Assembly (NCBI GenBank): GCA_038215275.1
Contig: JBBQRA010000324.1
Span: forward strand, 1 to 5,152
From: Ga0077553 sp038215275
GTDB taxonomy: Bacteria > Acidobacteriota > Terriglobia > Bryobacterales > Bryobacteraceae
DNA: 5,152 nt
Direction: 5' to 3'
In this document: positions 1 to 5,152 of the stretch, in pieces
Position numbering within the stretch: the stretch's first letter is position 1
How the letters are laid out: every line of letters begins with the position of its first letter
Position numbers and translations under genes: made by a program
The notes under the pieces: model-generated
Database searches by the model: none
Told to the model about the DNA's origin: nothing
Seen by the model: only the letters and a program-made list of their open reading frames with translations

Positions 1-169
1 GGACCACGCGGGCGTTGGGAGAGATTCGGATGCTGCCGCAGGTCAGCGGGATCGGCGCCGGTGCAGACCACGGAATCGGGCCGGACAGCGGAGGTCGAGT
101 GCGACGGGCCGAATCGGCACGCCACTCGGCCTTGGTCGAGACCATGCGGCGATGGACGACCGAGATCAT
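1..169 (-). CDS. doubtful partial ORF overlapping the M20 peptidase stop (continues off the left edge)
   Basis: On the minus strand an ATG at 169-167 overlaps the TGA stop of the M20 peptidase as ATGA, a common sign of translational coupling. The frame stays open for 56 codons to the left edge. The product begins MISVVHRRMVSTKAEW and then becomes rich in Arg, Pro and Ser. I recognise no family. About 44 of 56 codons end in G or C, compatible with coding but not decisive, because the opposite strand is also open: a plus-strand frame runs from the left edge to a TAA at 186-188 and has similar third-position GC. No Shine-Dalgarno stands just before the ATG. The stretch therefore holds either the next operon member, the end of a convergent gene, or no gene. 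Confidence 0.25.
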   Translation of the reverse strand, partial: MISVVHRRMVSTKAEWRADSARRTRPPLSGPIPWSAPAPIPLTCGSIRISPNARVV

Positions 170-1380
170 TTCGGCGGGTTCAGGCTAAGAAGCAGGAGGG
201 CCGCCATCTGGGGGCCTTTGTACGAGTCCGGGGTCTCCTCGTAGAACTCGTCGGCGGAATGGGCTCCGGTGGCTTGACCGCCTCCGCCAATCGTGACGGC
301 CTGGATGCCGAGGCTCATGGGGATGTTCGAATCCGTGCTGCCGCTGCGGGTGGCGAAGACGGGTATGCCGAGCTTCTTTGCCGCTGCCAGAGTCTTTTGG
401 ATGATGGGGAGCGAGTCGGGCGGCTCGGCGGCAGGACGGAGGCCCATGGTATCGACCTTGAGTTCGAGGACGGCTTTCGAATCCGGCCAGCGGGCCCTCT
501 CCGCTTCGAGGGCGGACTGGAGCGCGGCGCGGAAGCGTTCGTCGAGGTTGGCGAGTTCGGCGGCGGACTCGCTGCGGAGGTCGACCTCCATCGAGACCGA
601 GATGGGGATGGAGTTGACGCTAGTGCCGCCTTCGACGGTGCCGATGTTGAAGGTGGTCTTGGGCTGCTTGGGGACCTGAATATCGCTGATGCGGGCGATG
701 GCCCGTCCCATGGCGTGCGCGGGGTTGGGCATGCCGAACGCGCCGTAAGAGTGGCCACCGCGGCCGAAGTAGGTGACCTTGTACCGGTTTGAGCCGACGC
801 CGCGAGCCGCGACTCCGTAGCCGGTGCCGTCGACGGAGATGAAGTTGTCGACCTGGCCCTTCATTTCCTTTGTGAAGAGATGGCGGACGCCGCGGAGGTC
901 GCCTTGGCCTTCTTCGCCGACGGTGGCGACGAAGAGGATGGTGCCTTCGACTTTGACGTTGGCATCCTGGAAGGCTTTCGCCACGGTGAGGACGGAGGCG
1001 AGACCGCGGCAGTCGTCGCCGATACCAGGTCCCGTGAGGCGCTTGCCTTGGGCCCTGACGGTGACGTCCACGCCTTCGGGGAAGACGGTATCGAGATGGG
1101 CGCTGAAGACAGTGACGGGCTTGGGGGCGGTGGAACCCGGCCAGCGGGAAATGACATTGCCTTCCGCGTCCGTGCGGATGTCGACCAGCCCGAGGGCTTT
1201 GAGGCGCTTGGCGTATTCGACGCCGCGGACCGTTTCCTTGAAGGGCGGGGCCGGGATCTCGCAGATGGTGCGTTGCTGTTCGAGTGTCCACGCCTGGTTG
1301 GCCTGGATGATTTGGAGGACCTTATCGGGAAGGGCCTGCCCGAAGAGGGACGAGGCGATTAGGAGGAGGCTGGCTCGCAT
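166..1380 (-). CDS. exported M20-family metallopeptidase / metallo-hydrolase
   Basis: This is a two-zinc (co-catalytic) exopeptidase or amidohydrolase of the M20 family, 404 residues, probably acting outside the cytoplasm on small peptides or N-acyl amino acids. The N-terminus (MRASLLLIASSLFGQA, then LPDK) looks like a short signal peptide with cleavage near residue 16. The metal-site motifs are complete: HLD (His95, Asp97), GIGDD (Asp122/Asp123), the catalytic pair GEE (Glu156, Glu157), VDG (Asp184) and a late GAH (His374). The inserted dimerisation (lid) domain carries GRGGHS around His210 and spans roughly 195-310. I chose the ATG at 1380 because AAGGAAA lies 9 nt upstream and it gives a clean signal peptide; a TTG at 1410 would add ten residues, MAPRPRKPIP. 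The start lies 22 nt inside the 3' end of the FAD-oxidase gene, so the two are probably cotranslated. The family is clear but the substrate cannot be read from sequence. Confidence 0.93.
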   Translation of the reverse strand: MRASLLLIASSLFGQALPDKVLQIIQANQAWTLEQQRTICEIPAPPFKETVRGVEYAKRLKALGLVDIRTDAEGNVISRWPGSTAPKPVTVFSAHLDTVFPEGVDVTVRAQGKRLTGPGIGDDCRGLASVLTVAKAFQDANVKVEGTILFVATVGEEGQGDLRGVRHLFTKEMKGQVDNFISVDGTGYGVAARGVGSNRYKVTYFGRGGHSYGAFGMPNPAHAMGRAIARISDIQVPKQPKTTFNIGTVEGGTSVNSIPISVSMEVDLRSESAAELANLDERFRAALQSALEAERARWPDSKAVLELKVDTMGLRPAAEPPDSLPIIQKTLAAAKKLGIPVFATRSGSTDSNIPMSLGIQAVTIGGGGQATGAHSADEFYEETPDSYKGPQMAALLLLSLNPPK

Positions 1381-2684
1381 GGGAATAGGTTTCCTTGGCC
1401 GAGGAGCCAACGGGGATCCAGGCGGCGTTTGACGGCTTTCATGGCTTCGATTTCGGGGTCGGAATAGAGCAGGTGGAGCAGGTCGCGCTTGCGTTTGCCG
1501 AGGCCGTGCTCGGCGCCGACGGTGCCGCCGCGAAGGACGGCTTCGTGGGCGAAATCGTGGAGGAACTGTTGGGATTGGCGGGCTTCCTCGGCGGAGGCGG
1601 GAAGCATGTTGACGTGGACATGGGAGTCGCCGATGTGGCCGTAGATGACGTAGCGGATGCCGGTGGGGTTGAGGAGTTCGCGGTAGCGGGCGATCATCTC
1701 GGCATTGCGGGCGGCGGGGACGGCGTAGTCGGTACCCATCTTCATATACCCGTTGCGGCGGACGGTGTCGTTGACGCGTTCGGGGAGGGCGTGGCGGAAC
1801 TTGCGGAAGCGTTCGCGGTCGGCGTCGGTCGAGCCGAACCAGGAGGCTTCGTCGATCGGGGCGTCGTCGAGGTAGTCGGTGTCGTCGCCTTCCTGCTCGA
1901 TGAGGAGGGCGGCTTCGCAGCGGGGGGATTCCGGATGGACTTCGCGGAGGAGATTGAGGGACTCGGCGTCGAAGTACTCGAGCATGCGGAGCTGCGGGAG
2001 GGTGCGCCAGGCGTCGACGGCCTTGAGGGCTTCGGCTTCGGAGGGGAAAAAGAGGACGCCGGAGAGCAGTTCGGCGGGGGCGGGGAGAAGTTGGACGGTG
2101 GCTTCCGTGAGAATGGCGAGGGTGCCTTCGGAGCCGATGAGGAGGTCGATCCAGTCCATCCCGGGGGCCAGGGGATAGCCGGCCTGGTGTTTGGTGGTAG
2201 CCGGGATGGTGACGGCGGGGACGTCAAAGTCGATGGGCTCACCGCGGCGGAACTCGCGGACTGTGCCGTCGATGAAGACGGCGCGGAGGGCGAGGACGTG
2301 GCGCCGCGTGGAGCCGAAGCGGAAGGAGCGGGCACCGGAGGCGTTATTGGCGAAGGTGCCGCCCATGGAGGCGCCGTTATAGGTCGGGTCCGGGGCGTAG
2401 AACTGCCTGGCGGCTTTGGCGGCGGATTGGAGGTCGGAGAGGAGCAGGCCGGCGCCGACGCGGGCTTGGCCGGGGGAGACGTCGCAGCGGGTGAACTTGG
2501 CGAGGCTGAGTGCGACGCCGGAAGCAGGGACGGCGCCCCCGGTACCGCCGGAGAGGGCGCCAACGACGGTGACCGGATCTTGATTGGACTGGAGAAAGGC
2601 GACAAGTTCGGCCTCCGACGAAGGGGCAAAGTGATGGGTGGCTTCGCCCTTGAATCCGGAGGCGTCTTCGAGGAGGGTGGGCAT
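1359..2684 (-). CDS. FAD-linked oxidase, GlcD / D-lactate dehydrogenase type
   Basis: A 441-residue flavoprotein that should oxidise a D-2-hydroxyacid such as D-lactate or glycolate, passing electrons to quinone, cytochrome or another acceptor. The N-terminal half is a PCMH-type FAD-binding domain. GALSGGTGGAVP at 42-53 is the pyrophosphate loop, NGASMGGTFANNASGARSF (103-121) followed by FGSTRRHV is the second flavin-contact segment, and LLIGSEGTLAI (181-191) closes the domain. The C-terminal FAD-oxidase domain carries YGHIGDSHVHVN at 348-359, with His350, His355 and His357 as likely metal/substrate ligands, and AEHGLGKRKRD at 391-401. It has no C-terminal iron-sulfur domain, and no GlcE or GlcF partner is visible, so a single-subunit enzyme is more likely than a GlcDEF complex. 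Its ATG lies 2 nt after the stop of the winged-helix gene; AAGGAG at 2699-2704 is a possible ribosome site with a rather long 14-nt spacing. Substrate is unassigned. Confidence 0.92.
   Translation of the reverse strand: MPTLLEDASGFKGEATHHFAPSSEAELVAFLQSNQDPVTVVGALSGGTGGAVPASGVALSLAKFTRCDVSPGQARVGAGLLLSDLQSAAKAARQFYAPDPTYNGASMGGTFANNASGARSFRFGSTRRHVLALRAVFIDGTVREFRRGEPIDFDVPAVTIPATTKHQAGYPLAPGMDWIDLLIGSEGTLAILTEATVQLLPAPAELLSGVLFFPSEAEALKAVDAWRTLPQLRMLEYFDAESLNLLREVHPESPRCEAALLIEQEGDDTDYLDDAPIDEASWFGSTDADRERFRKFRHALPERVNDTVRRNGYMKMGTDYAVPAARNAEMIARYRELLNPTGIRYVIYGHIGDSHVHVNMLPASAEEARQSQQFLHDFAHEAVLRGGTVGAEHGLGKRKRDLLHLLYSDPEIEAMKAVKRRLDPRWLLGQGNLFPCEPASS
1390..1396 (-). promoter_or_regulatory. 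Shine-Dalgarno site of the M20 peptidase gene
   Basis: On the minus strand AAGGAAA stands 9 nt before the ATG at 1380, inside the last codons of the FAD-oxidase gene. It favours this ATG over the in-frame TTG at 1410, and it suggests the peptidase is translated by ribosomes arriving on the oxidase message. Confidence 0.6.
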
Positions 2685-2686
2685 GG

Positions 2687-2977
2687 CTAGCGGCGTTTCT
2701 CCTTGCTGCGCTGCAAGTAGATGTCAATAGTCTGCTGGGTCATCGCGAATCGACGGAGGCCGATCGGCAGCCCAGCTTCCTGAAGACACTCCTTTGCCCA
2801 CTGGGTGCGGTTTACCAGTCCGGGATGCCCCCCTTCTTTGTTCACCGAGAGATCGGAATCTGAAAGCCGAAAGTCCCGCCTGAGTAGCGGGACAACTTCG
2901 GCGTAGGAGTACTGGGTGCCGTCGGCGATGTGCCGCAGGAGGGGGGACATGCGCTCTGGGTCGGTCGGCAGCGCCAT
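2687..2977 (-). CDS. small winged-helix protein resembling the Mrr N-terminal domain
   Basis: A 96-residue protein between rnj and the FAD-oxidase gene. By eye it fits the N-terminal winged-helix domain of Mrr-type restriction proteins (Mrr_N). MSPLLRHIADG at 10-20 matches the usual first helix and its 'LL...ADG' end. YSYAEVVPLLRRDFRLSDSDL (24-44) is the next helix pair. The segment GLVNRTQWAKECLQEAGL (53-70) matches the conserved 'NRvgWa...L..aGL' core. The C-terminus replaces the usual Gly-rich wing with LRRFAMTQQTIDIYLQRS and a basic KEKRR tail. The nuclease half of Mrr (PD-(D/E)xK fold) is absent and the next gene starts 2 nt later. A DNA-binding or regulatory role is inference. The ATG at 2977 is 6 nt after the rnj stop with only a weak GAGG at 2989-2992 upstream; an ATG at 2950 is an alternative start. 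About a quarter of its codons end in A or T, visibly more than in the oxidase gene. Confidence 0.8.
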   Translation of the reverse strand: MALPTDPERMSPLLRHIADGTQYSYAEVVPLLRRDFRLSDSDLSVNKEGGHPGLVNRTQWAKECLQEAGLPIGLRRFAMTQQTIDIYLQRSKEKRR

Positions 2978-2983
2978 CGGGGA

Positions 2984-4645
2984 TCAGACCTCGAGAATGA
3001 CCGGCATGATAAGGGGCCGGCGTTGGGTTTCCTTGGCGAGGTAGCGTTTGAGGTCGGCGCGGATCTTTTCCTGCATGACGCCGACGTCGGAGCGCTCTTC
3101 GGCGCTGGAGGTTTCGAGAGTCCGGGAGAGAACCTTGCGGGCTCCGGTGATGACCTCTTTGTTGTCCTCGGCGATGAAGCCCCGGGAGATGATCTCGGCG
3201 CGGCCTTCGAGCTTGCCGGTGAGCTTGTCGATGGCGATGATGGGAAGCACGAAGCCGTCTTCAGCAAGATGGCGGCGGTCGCGGATGACGAGGTCTTCGA
3301 CAACGTCATCGAGGGAGCCGGAGTCGATGCAGACGCGGCCGACGTTGACGCGGTCGCCTTTGCGGCCACCTTTCGAATCGAACACGAGGGTTTCGCCGGT
3401 TTCAAGCAGGAAGCTCTGTTCGAGGCCCTGATCCTTGAGGCCGGAGGCGAGATCGATGTGCTTCCGGAGCTGCCAGTATTCGCCGTGGAGGGGGACGAAG
3501 TACTTGGGCCGGATGAGATTGAGGACGATTTTGAGCTCTTCCGAGGCGCCATGGCCGGAGACGTGGATATGGGGGGTGCGGTTGCCGAAGAAGATGTTGG
3601 CGCCGCGGCGGGCGAGATGGTTGATGACCCGCATGATGGGCTTTTCGTTGCCCGGGATGATGCGGGAGGACATGATGACCGTGTCGCCCTTCTCGATCTT
3701 GATGCTCTTGTGGCCGTCGCAGGAGGCACGGGACAGAGCGGACATGGGCTCTCCCTGGGTGCCGGAGACGAGGACGAGGGTCTTTTCCGGCTGGTTGAGC
3801 ATGATGTCCTGCGGGCGGAGCAGGATGCCGTCCGGAATTCGGAGCAGGCTGAGAGAATGAGCGATCTCGGTGGTGGACAACATGCTGCGGCCGAGGAGGC
3901 CGACCTTGCGGCCGGTGGCGGCGGCGATGTCGAGAACCATCTGCAGGCGATGGGTGGACGAGGAGAAGCAGGAGACGATGACGCGGCGGTCGGCGTTGCG
4001 GACCAGTTCTTCGAGGCCGGGGCGGACGGTGCGTTCGGAGGGGGTGAAGCCGGAGCGGTCGACGTTGGTCGAGTCCGACATCAGGAGGAGGACTCCGCGT
4101 TTGCCGTATTCGGCGAACTTATGGAGATCGAAGGGTTTGTTATCGAGGGGAGAGAGGTCGATTTTGAAGTCGCCGGTGTGGATGATGATGCCGGCGGGGG
4201 TGGTAATCGCGAGGGCGCAGGAGGCTGAGATGGAGTGAGTTACGTGGATGAACTCGATCTCGAAGGGTCCGAGCTTGATTTTGTCGCCGGCGGCTACGGT
4301 GTGGAGGTCGGCGTCGATCTTGTGTTCCTCGAGGCGGCGCTCGACAAAGGCGAGAGTCAGGTTGGTGCCGTAGATGGGAAGGTTGAGTTCCGACAGCAGG
4401 AACGGGATACCGCCGATGTGGTCTTCGTGACCGTGGGTAAGGACGAGGCCGCGGACGTGTTTCTTGTTTTCCTTGAGGTAGGAGAAGTCGGGGGTCACGA
4501 TGTCGACACCGAGCAGTTCGGCGTCGGGGAACATCATCCCCGCATCGACCACAATGATGTCATCGCCATACCGGATGGCCATGGAGTTCATACCGAACTC
4601 GCCGAGGCCGCCGAGGGGGATGACTTGCAATTTACGTTCAGACAT
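2984..4645 (-). CDS. rnj: ribonuclease J (metallo-beta-lactamase / beta-CASP family)
   Basis: RNase J, a cytoplasmic endoribonuclease and 5'-to-3' exoribonuclease for mRNA turnover and rRNA/tRNA maturation. The 553 residues are full length for the family. After the canonical start (VIPLGGLGEFGMN at 8-20) comes the metallo-beta-lactamase core: HGHEDH at 71-76 (His71, His73, Asp75, His76), His137 in HVTHS and Asp159 in HTGDF. The beta-CASP insertion includes SDSTNVDRSGFTPSE (190-204) and a conserved SGTQGEP (294-300). HVSGHGASEE (361-370) forms the phosphate pocket, and PLHGE (His387) supplies the last metal ligand. The C-terminal dimerisation and RNase J C-terminal domain ends in the usual style, RRPLIMPVILEV. 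The ATG at 4645 gives the normal N-terminus, but no clear Shine-Dalgarno precedes it. It is probably the first gene of a four-gene operon whose control region is the intergenic stretch at 4646-4817. Confidence 0.97.
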   Translation of the reverse strand: MSERKLQVIPLGGLGEFGMNSMAIRYGDDIIVVDAGMMFPDAELLGVDIVTPDFSYLKENKKHVRGLVLTHGHEDHIGGIPFLLSELNLPIYGTNLTLAFVERRLEEHKIDADLHTVAAGDKIKLGPFEIEFIHVTHSISASCALAITTPAGIIIHTGDFKIDLSPLDNKPFDLHKFAEYGKRGVLLLMSDSTNVDRSGFTPSERTVRPGLEELVRNADRRVIVSCFSSSTHRLQMVLDIAAATGRKVGLLGRSMLSTTEIAHSLSLLRIPDGILLRPQDIMLNQPEKTLVLVSGTQGEPMSALSRASCDGHKSIKIEKGDTVIMSSRIIPGNEKPIMRVINHLARRGANIFFGNRTPHIHVSGHGASEELKIVLNLIRPKYFVPLHGEYWQLRKHIDLASGLKDQGLEQSFLLETGETLVFDSKGGRKGDRVNVGRVCIDSGSLDDVVEDLVIRDRRHLAEDGFVLPIIAIDKLTGKLEGRAEIISRGFIAEDNKEVITGARKVLSRTLETSSAEERSDVGVMQEKIRADLKRYLAKETQRRPLIMPVILEV

Positions 4646-4662
4646 AGATATAGATAGCTTGA

Positions 4663-4668
4663 ATTAGA
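4663..4668 (-). promoter_or_regulatory. possible -10 element for rnj (weak)
   Basis: On the minus strand TCTAAT differs by one base from the sigma-70 -10 consensus and lies in a local AT-rich stretch just ahead of rnj. No good -35 hexamer is found at 16-18 bp upstream. If used, the transcript would start near 4656 with a leader of only about ten bases, which would fit the lack of a ribosome-binding site. This is a tentative call. Confidence 0.22.
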
Positions 4669-4713
4669 GTAGCACTCTGGTTAAGGTGGGAGAGTGGAAG
4701 CGGCGAAGAGGCT

Positions 4714-4727
4714 GTGGAAAAGCTGTG
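4714..4727. repeat. 14-bp direct repeat, copy 1 (DnaA-box-like)
   Basis: GTGGAAAAGCTGTG on the plus strand is repeated exactly at 4748-4761. On the minus strand the copy, extended by one base at 4713, contains TTTTCCACA, one mismatch from the DnaA box TTATCCACA. It abuts the inverted repeat at 4728-4745 on the rnj side. Confidence 0.75.
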
Positions 4728-4745
4728 ATGTTCCATGTGGAACAT
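4728..4745. promoter_or_regulatory. 18-bp inverted repeat resembling a ParB parS site
   Basis: Plus strand ATGTTCCA-TG-TGGAACAT: two perfect 8-bp arms around two central bases. The 16-bp core read on the minus strand, TGTTCCACATGGAACA, differs by one central base from the symmetric parS variant TGTTCCACGTGGAACA. It lies in the intergenic region about 83 bp ahead of the rnj start codon, between two perfect 14-bp direct repeats. It may be a degenerate parS site, or an operator for a dimeric repressor controlling rnj. As RNA it could form only a 7-bp stem with a 4-nt loop and no U-run, so it is not a terminator. Confidence 0.5.
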
Positions 4746-4747
4746 TC

Positions 4748-4761
4748 GTGGAAAAGCTGTG
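4748..4761. repeat. 14-bp direct repeat, copy 2
   Basis: Exact second copy of GTGGAAAAGCTGTG, starting 34 bp after the first, so the copies lie on nearly the same-phase face of the helix (a little over three turns). On the minus strand it reads CACAGCTTTTCCAC. Its extended 9-mer TTTTCCACG is a weaker DnaA-box match than copy 1. Confidence 0.75.
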
Positions 4762-4817
4762 GGGAATGGACGCACTTCGGGCGACCCGGGTCGAGTTTGG
4801 GGTTTGAGGCGGCGGGT

Positions 4818-5152
4818 TTAGGCAGCAGCTGCGGTGCGAGTTAAGGGCCTTTCGGCCGTACTGGAACGTCTCGGTGGCCACGGCGAGACGTTTTTTGGGG
4901 CTTTCCAGCCGGTTAGGACTTGGCTTTGGTTGTCGGTCTTTGGCTCTGTTTCCTCAATGAAATCAGCAGGTTGGATGATCTCATTTTTTGGTTTCGGTGG
5001 TGGTTCGAGCGCGGTGGGCGATTGAGTCGGGCCGATGATTTGCGCCGAGCGGGTGAGCGGCGTTTTGGGCAACGGGTCCAGTTTCCGGAACAGGGTGAGT
5101 TCCTTCAGCGTGGCACTGATGCCGCGATGGAGGGCCGCCTCGTCCCGGCGGA
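4818..5152 (-). CDS. C-terminal part of a hypothetical protein with a Pro/Glu-rich tail (starts outside the window)
   Basis: The minus-strand frame is open from the right edge to a TAA at 4818-4820, giving 110 visible residues. No ATG occurs in it, so the start lies beyond the window; a TTG at 5070 is unlikely to be the true start because the better-looking part lies upstream of it. The visible part begins RRDEAALHRGISATLKELTL, a charged amphipathic helix, and then turns into a low-complexity tail rich in Pro, Lys, Glu, Thr and Ser, ending in a run of four Ala. This layout, with an 'R.EA.LHR....L.EL' helix and a 'PKPKNE' tail, recalls a family of acidobacterial hypothetical proteins, a recollection I could not check. 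No function can be given. Codons in the tail end in A or T more often than in rnj. Nothing ties it to the rnj operon: 172 nt separate them. Confidence 0.55.
   Translation of the reverse strand, partial: RRDEAALHRGISATLKELTLFRKLDPLPKTPLTRSAQIIGPTQSPTALEPPPKPKNEIIQPADFIEETEPKTDNQSQVLTGWKAPKNVSPWPPRRSSTAERPLTRTAAAA
4865..4896 (+). terminator. plus-strand intrinsic terminator-like hairpin
   Basis: A perfect 9-bp stem, AACGTCTCG at 4865-4873 and CGAGACGTT at 4884-4892, encloses a 10-nt loop that contains the palindrome GTGGCCAC. The right arm runs into six T residues at 4891-4896. The geometry is that of a Rho-independent terminator for plus-strand transcription. It lies inside the coding tail of the minus-strand gene, and no plus-strand gene is visible ahead of it. 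On the minus strand the arm is followed by CCAGTAC, so it does not terminate that gene. Either it stops an antisense transcript or it is fortuitous. Confidence 0.4.

Noticed and set aside
108..118. Short palindrome GCCGAATCGGC near the left edge
   Set aside because: Five-base arms are expected by chance in GC-rich DNA, and no T-run follows on either strand.
141..164. Possible hairpin after the M20 peptidase stop
   Set aside because: The CCAT/ATGG and GGTCG/CGACC pairings are broken by an asymmetric internal loop and are not followed by a T-run on the minus strand, so it is not a convincing terminator.
61..792. Plus-strand open frame of 243 codons over the M20 peptidase gene
   Set aside because: Its Gly/Asp/Glu/Val/Ala-rich, motif-free product is typical of the antisense of a GC-rich gene, and the minus strand encodes a peptidase with all catalytic motifs.
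1395..2690. Plus-strand open frame of 431 codons over the FAD-oxidase gene
   Set aside because: Product is almost entirely Gly, Glu, Asp, Val and Ala with no domain pattern; it mirrors codons of the clearly real oxidase gene.
2930..4228. Plus-strand open frame of 432 codons over the winged-helix gene and rnj
   Set aside because: Acidic low-complexity product lying across two real minus-strand genes; an antisense shadow.
4713..4762. A replication origin (oriC) based on DnaA-box-like sequences
   Set aside because: Only one near-match (TTTTCCACA) and weaker copies occur, with no AT-rich unwinding stretch of useful length and no dnaA or dnaN nearby; a single parS-like site does not make an origin.
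4681..4881. Minus-strand open frame of 66 codons across the rnj upstream region
   Set aside because: It runs out of frame through the tail of the upstream gene and through the repeat module; composition (Ser, Pro, Thr, His) and lack of a ribosome site give no support.

Overview
The window is GC-rich and holds what looks like a single run of genes on the minus strand, read from right to left. The organism is most likely a high-GC bacterium, tentatively of the Acidobacteriota (Bryobacter/Solibacter-like). That placement is inference from the GC-rich third codon positions, the style of the secreted M20 hydrolase, the single-subunit FAD-linked oxidase and the Pro/Glu-rich tail of the upstream protein. 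No marker gene fixes it.

Layout in order of transcription. (1) 5152-4818: the C-terminal end of a protein that starts outside the window, with a basic amphipathic helix followed by a low-complexity tail. (2) 4817-4646: a 172-nt intergenic region, the only real regulatory space here. It holds an 18-bp near-perfect inverted repeat resembling a ParB parS site, framed by two perfect 14-bp direct repeats. (3) 4645-2984: ribonuclease J, with all metal-binding motifs intact. (4) 2977-2687: a 96-residue protein that reads as a free-standing Mrr-type N-terminal winged-helix domain without a nuclease domain. (5) 2684-1359: a single-subunit FAD-linked oxidase of the GlcD/D-lactate dehydrogenase family. 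(6) 1380-166: an exported M20-family metallopeptidase with a complete set of metal ligands. (7) 169 to the left edge: a doubtful open frame that overlaps the peptidase stop as ATGA.

The spacing from RNase J onward is operon-like: 6 nt, 2 nt, a 22-nt overlap and a possible 4-nt overlap. Transcription probably starts in the 172-nt region and covers rnj through the peptidase. The four products do not form an obvious pathway: RNA processing, a small putative DNA-binding protein, 2-hydroxyacid oxidation and extracytoplasmic peptide hydrolysis.

The items most worth a second look are the parS-like module ahead of rnj, the orphan Mrr_N-like protein (in frame with rnj across one TGA), and a plus-strand terminator-like hairpin inside the upstream minus-strand gene. 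I see no mobile element, CRISPR array, tRNA or rRNA. Long open frames on the plus strand are antisense shadows.
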